A program made the position numbers and the translations under genes. Source: VGBK01 sp964354255 (GTDB lineage: Bacteria > Actinomycetota > Acidimicrobiia > Spongiisociales > UBA11373). From it: a stretch of DNA of 8,042 nt. How positions within the stretch are numbered: position 1 is the first letter of the stretch; every line of letters starts with the position of its first letter. Positions 6,015 to 8,042 of this stretch are shown here, in pieces. Location: contig CAYGYX010000077.1 in assembly GCA_964354255.1 (NCBI GenBank), positions 1 to 8,042 of the forward strand. Direction: 5' to 3'. The notes beneath the pieces were generated by a model. That model was given only the letters and a program-made list of their open reading frames with translations, searched no databases and was not told where the DNA came from.

Positions 6015-6737
6015 CTACTCCCCGTCGTCCTCTCCGAACGAATCCGGTATCGGGGAGATCATCTGGTAGACGCCGTGACTCTGGTCGCGCACCACCGCCC
6101 CCCGGTCCAGCTCCACCACCCGGCGCCGCATGGCATCGACGATGGCGTGGTCGTGGGTGGCCATCACCACCGTGGTCCCGGTGCGGTTGATGCGGTCGAG
6201 CAGCCGCATGATCCCCACTGAGGTGCCCGGGTCGAGGTTCCCGGTGGGCTCGTCGGCGAACAGGATCAAGGGCCGGTTGACGAACGCCCGGGCGATCGAA
6301 ACCCGCTGCTGCTCGCCGCCGGATAGCTGGCGGGGCATGCGATCGGCCTTGGCGGAGAGGCCGACCAGGCGGAGCACCTGGGGCACCTGCTGGCGGATGA
6401 CGTGGCGGGGGCGGCCGAGGACCTCGAGAGCGAAGGCCACGTTCTCGTACGCCGTCTTGGTCGGCAGCAGCTTGAAGTCCTGGAAGACCGTGCCCACGGA
6501 GCGGCGGAGCAGCGGCACCTTCCACGAGGCCAGCTTGTTGACGTGCTTGCCGGCCACCCAGAGGTCGCCCCGGGTGGGTAGCTCCTCACGCAGCAGCAGG
6601 CGGATCAGGGTGGACTTGCCCGAGCCGGAGGGGCCAACCAGGAAAACGAACTCCCCCTTGGCGATCTCGAGGGTGACATCCTGGGCGGCAACCACCCCGC
6701 CGTCGTACACCTTGGTGACGCCCTGGAGCCTGATCAT
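6015..6737 (-). CDS. ftsE: FtsE, cell-division ATP-binding protein (240 aa)
   Basis: FtsE is the cytoplasmic ATPase of the FtsEX divisome complex. Motifs are complete: Walker A GPSGSGKST (35-43), Q-loop Q86 in VFQDFKLLP, the FtsE-typical KTAYENVAFALEVLG (94-108), signature LSGGEQQR (138-145), Walker B LILFADEPTGNLD (157-169) and switch histidine H195 in ATHDHAIVD. The sequence between Q-loop and signature separates it from LolD/MacB-type ATPases, and adjacency to ftsX confirms the assignment. A short acidic tail (SFGEDDGE) ends the protein, slightly longer than the classical E. coli form. The ATG start at 6737 has a GAGAGG-type ribosome binding site about 6 bases upstream. It is separated from prfB by 126 bases, where a candidate promoter lies, so ftsE may start its own transcript. 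Confidence 0.97.
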   Translation of the reverse strand: MIRLQGVTKVYDGGVVAAQDVTLEIAKGEFVFLVGPSGSGKSTLIRLLLREELPTRGDLWVAGKHVNKLASWKVPLLRRSVGTVFQDFKLLPTKTAYENVAFALEVLGRPRHVIRQQVPQVLRLVGLSAKADRMPRQLSGGEQQRVSIARAFVNRPLILFADEPTGNLDPGTSVGIMRLLDRINRTGTTVVMATHDHAIVDAMRRRVVELDRGAVVRDQSHGVYQMISPIPDSFGEDDGE

Positions 6738-6806
6738 GGCAAACCTCTCGCGGTGTGGGCGCCCGCGGTCTCATCGCTCGCCCACTCCGCCACGGACGCA
6801 CGCCGC

Positions 6807-6812
6807 AGGTTA
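6807..6812 (-). promoter_or_regulatory. Candidate -10 element TAACCT upstream of ftsE
   Basis: In the 126-base prfB-ftsE gap, the minus strand carries TAACCT, matching the actinobacterial TANNNT pattern, about 70 bases before the ftsE ATG. No consensus -35 is seen at 16-19 bases upstream. No convincing terminator for prfB was found in this gap, so readthrough from prfB is also possible. Confidence 0.3.
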
Positions 6813-6863
6813 GCCGGGGGTGGCAGTTTCGAGACGCATCACGGCCTCGCCGCGGTGGCGCCG

Positions 6864-7983
6864 CTAGGGGCGCCGAGCCTGCTCCTCCAGGGCCCTTCGC
6901 CAGTGCAGGTAGCCGTCAACGAAGCGGTCCAGGTCGCCGTCGAGCACCCCCTGCACATTGCCCACCTCGACGTCGGTGCGCAGGTCCTTGACCATCTGAT
7001 AGGGCTGCAGCACGTAGGAGCGGATCTGCCGACCCCAGGCGGCTTCCCCCTGGTCCCCGCGAATCTCCTCCATCTGCGCCAGGTGCTCCTGGCGAGCCCG
7101 TTCGGCCAGGCGGGACGCGAGCAGCGCCATGGCCCGCGCCCGGTTCTGCATCTGCGACCGCTCCGCCTGGCAGGCGGCGACCACGCCGGTGGGCAGGTGG
7201 GTGATCCGTACCGCCGAGTCGGTGGTGTTCACCGACTGGCCCCCGTGCCCCTGGGAGCGGAACGTCTCGATGCGCAGGTCGTCGGGGTCGATCTCCACCT
7301 CGGCCATCTCCACCTCGGGGAGCACATCGACCCCGGCGAAGGAGGTGTGGCGGCGGGCGTTGGAGTCGAAGGGGCTGATGCGCACCAGGCGGTGCACGCC
7401 CTTCTCTCCTTCGAGAATGCCGTAGGCGTGCTCACCGCGCACGGTGAGGGTAGCGGAGCGGATCCCGGCTTCCTCGGCCTCGAGAACCTCGTCGACCTCC
7501 ACCTGGAAGCCGCGCCTCTCCAAGAAGCGCAGGTACATGCGCAGCAGCATGTCGGCCCAGTCGGCGGCGTCCACCCCGCCGGCGCCGGCGTGCACGCTGA
7601 AGATGGCCGCCCGGTCGTCGTGCTCGCCGAAGAAGAGGCTCTCCTGCTCCAGGTCGGCCAGCTCGCCCTCGATGCCGCCCAGTTCGGCGGCAGCGTCGGC
7701 GGCGGACTGGGCATCGCCCTCCTCCTGGGCCAGGTCGAGCAGGATCTCAGCGTCGTCGATGGCCTCCGCCAGGCGTTGATCCCGGGCGATGATGGACTCG
7801 TCACGAGCCAGGCGCCGGGTAACCTGCCGGGCCCGGTCGGGGTCCTGCCAGAGGTCCGGTTCGGCGGCGCGCGCCCTCAGCGCCTCGAGGCCGGCGGCCT
7901 TCGCATCGACGTCAAAGGAACCTCCGGGCGTCGTGGAGGCGGGTGCGCAACTCCTTGATGGCGGCGCGGGGATCCTGGTTCAT
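6864..7983 (-). CDS. prfB: Peptide chain release factor 2 (RF2), expressed through a programmed +1 frameshift (372 aa)
   Basis: RF2 recognises UGA and UAA in the ribosomal A site and triggers release of the finished peptide. The coding sequence is two pieces on the minus strand, 7983-7915 (23 codons) and 7913-6864, joined by skipping base 7914. ATG 7983 has GAGGGG 3 bases upstream. The shifted product contains HAGAGGVDAADWADML (131-146), the stop-codon-reading SPF tripeptide at 203-205 and the catalytic GGQ at 247-249 in GHGGQSVNTTDSAVRI. Spacing and total length match E. coli RF2 (365 aa, from memory), and SPF rather than PxT excludes RF1. The in-frame UGA at codon 24 makes synthesis depend on RF2 shortage. 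If the frameshift is ignored the gene looks N-terminally truncated. It heads the prfB-ftsE-ftsX-smpB cluster known in actinobacteria. Confidence 0.97.
7911..7925 (-). promoter_or_regulatory. RF2 autoregulatory +1 frameshift site
   Basis: The minus strand from 7925 reads GGAGG-TTC-CTT-TGA-C. A Shine-Dalgarno-like GGAGG lies 3 bases before the slippery CTT codon (7917-7915), followed by UGA (7914-7912) and C. This is the classical prfB recoding arrangement: the internal SD pairs with 16S rRNA, slow termination at UGAC allows the Leu-tRNA to slip one base forward, and reading continues at GAC (7913-7911). The upstream frame has 23 sense codons and stops here unless the shift occurs. Both frames encode RF2-like sequence on their own side of the site, which supports a real shift rather than a sequencing error. 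Confidence 0.95.
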
Positions 7984-7992
7984 CGTCCCCTC

Positions 7993-7998
7993 AGGTTA
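7993..7998 (-). promoter_or_regulatory. Candidate -10 element TAACCT immediately upstream of prfB
   Basis: TAACCT on the minus strand ends 9 bases before the prfB ATG. TTGGGG about 19 bases further upstream is a possible loose -35. If used, transcription would begin almost at the start codon and would cut off most or all of the GAGGGG ribosome binding site. It is therefore either a near-leaderless promoter or a chance match. The remaining bases to the window edge show nothing else I can identify. Confidence 0.3.
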
Positions 7999-8042
7999 GT
8001 GCGGAGCGGAGTCCTGACCCCAAGAAGGTGAGGTGCGGAGCC

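Noticed and set aside
4645..6525. A very long open frame continuous with smpB running upstream across ftsX and into ftsE, suggesting a 626-residue fusion protein.
   Set aside because: Upstream of ATG 5130 the translation is a low-complexity Arg/Gly/Pro-rich sequence with no family resemblance, while the overlapping frames encode complete FtsX and FtsE. High GC removes chance stops; only the last 161 residues are a real protein.
7595..7983. prfB as a broken or N-terminally truncated gene because of the in-frame TGA at codon 24.
   Set aside because: The TGA sits exactly in the canonical RF2 recoding context and RF2-like sequence continues in the +1 frame, so this is programmed frameshifting.
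7999..8040. A short direct repeat of GTGCGGAG (near 8000-8007 and 8033-8040), also resembling the tmRNA end sequence.
   Set aside because: Only 8 bases, cut off by the window edge, and expected by chance in this composition.

Overview
This window is very GC-rich, with G or C in most third codon positions, several GTG starts and short intergenic gaps. Together with the gene order prfB-ftsE-ftsX-smpB-ssrA, this points to an actinobacterium, possibly of the Acidimicrobiia or a related poorly cultured lineage. The class-level guess is inference; no 16S rRNA or other decisive marker lies in the window.

Layout, left to right. (1) 1-387, minus: the N-terminal part of a multi-pass membrane protein resembling a polysaccharide/lipid flippase, cut by the window edge. 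(2) 508-1512, plus: an adenosine-deaminase-superfamily enzyme whose motifs match the bacterial adenine deaminase subtype. It is divergent from (1) and convergent with (3). (3) 4057 down to 1565, minus: a three-gene polar amino acid ABC importer operon, in transcription order lipoprotein binding protein, permease, ATPase, with a 4-bp stop/start overlap between the last two. (4) 4515 down to 4166, minus: ssrA, the transfer-messenger RNA (tmRNA), with both ends recognisable from the alanine-type acceptor stem and a tag reading frame ending in ALAA. Perfect GC hairpins lie on both sides of it. (5) 7983 down to 4645, minus: prfB (release factor 2, with its programmed +1 frameshift), ftsE, ftsX and smpB.

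How the genes work together. FtsE and FtsX form the divisome ABC complex that couples cytoplasmic ATP hydrolysis to peptidoglycan hydrolysis outside the cell. SmpB and ssrA RNA are obligate partners in trans-translation, which rescues ribosomes stalled on mRNAs lacking a stop codon. RF2 terminates translation at UGA and UAA and regulates itself through a UGA read in its own early codons. The right half is therefore a translation-termination, ribosome-rescue and cell-division cluster whose order is known in actinobacteria. The left half is housekeeping metabolism: adenine salvage or catabolism, and amino acid uptake.

I found no mobile element, CRISPR array or clearly undescribed system. The points most worth a second look are the unusually short tmRNA tag with an ambiguous resume codon, the absence of an encoded CCA end, the intact RF2 frameshift site, and a -10-like motif very close to the prfB start codon.
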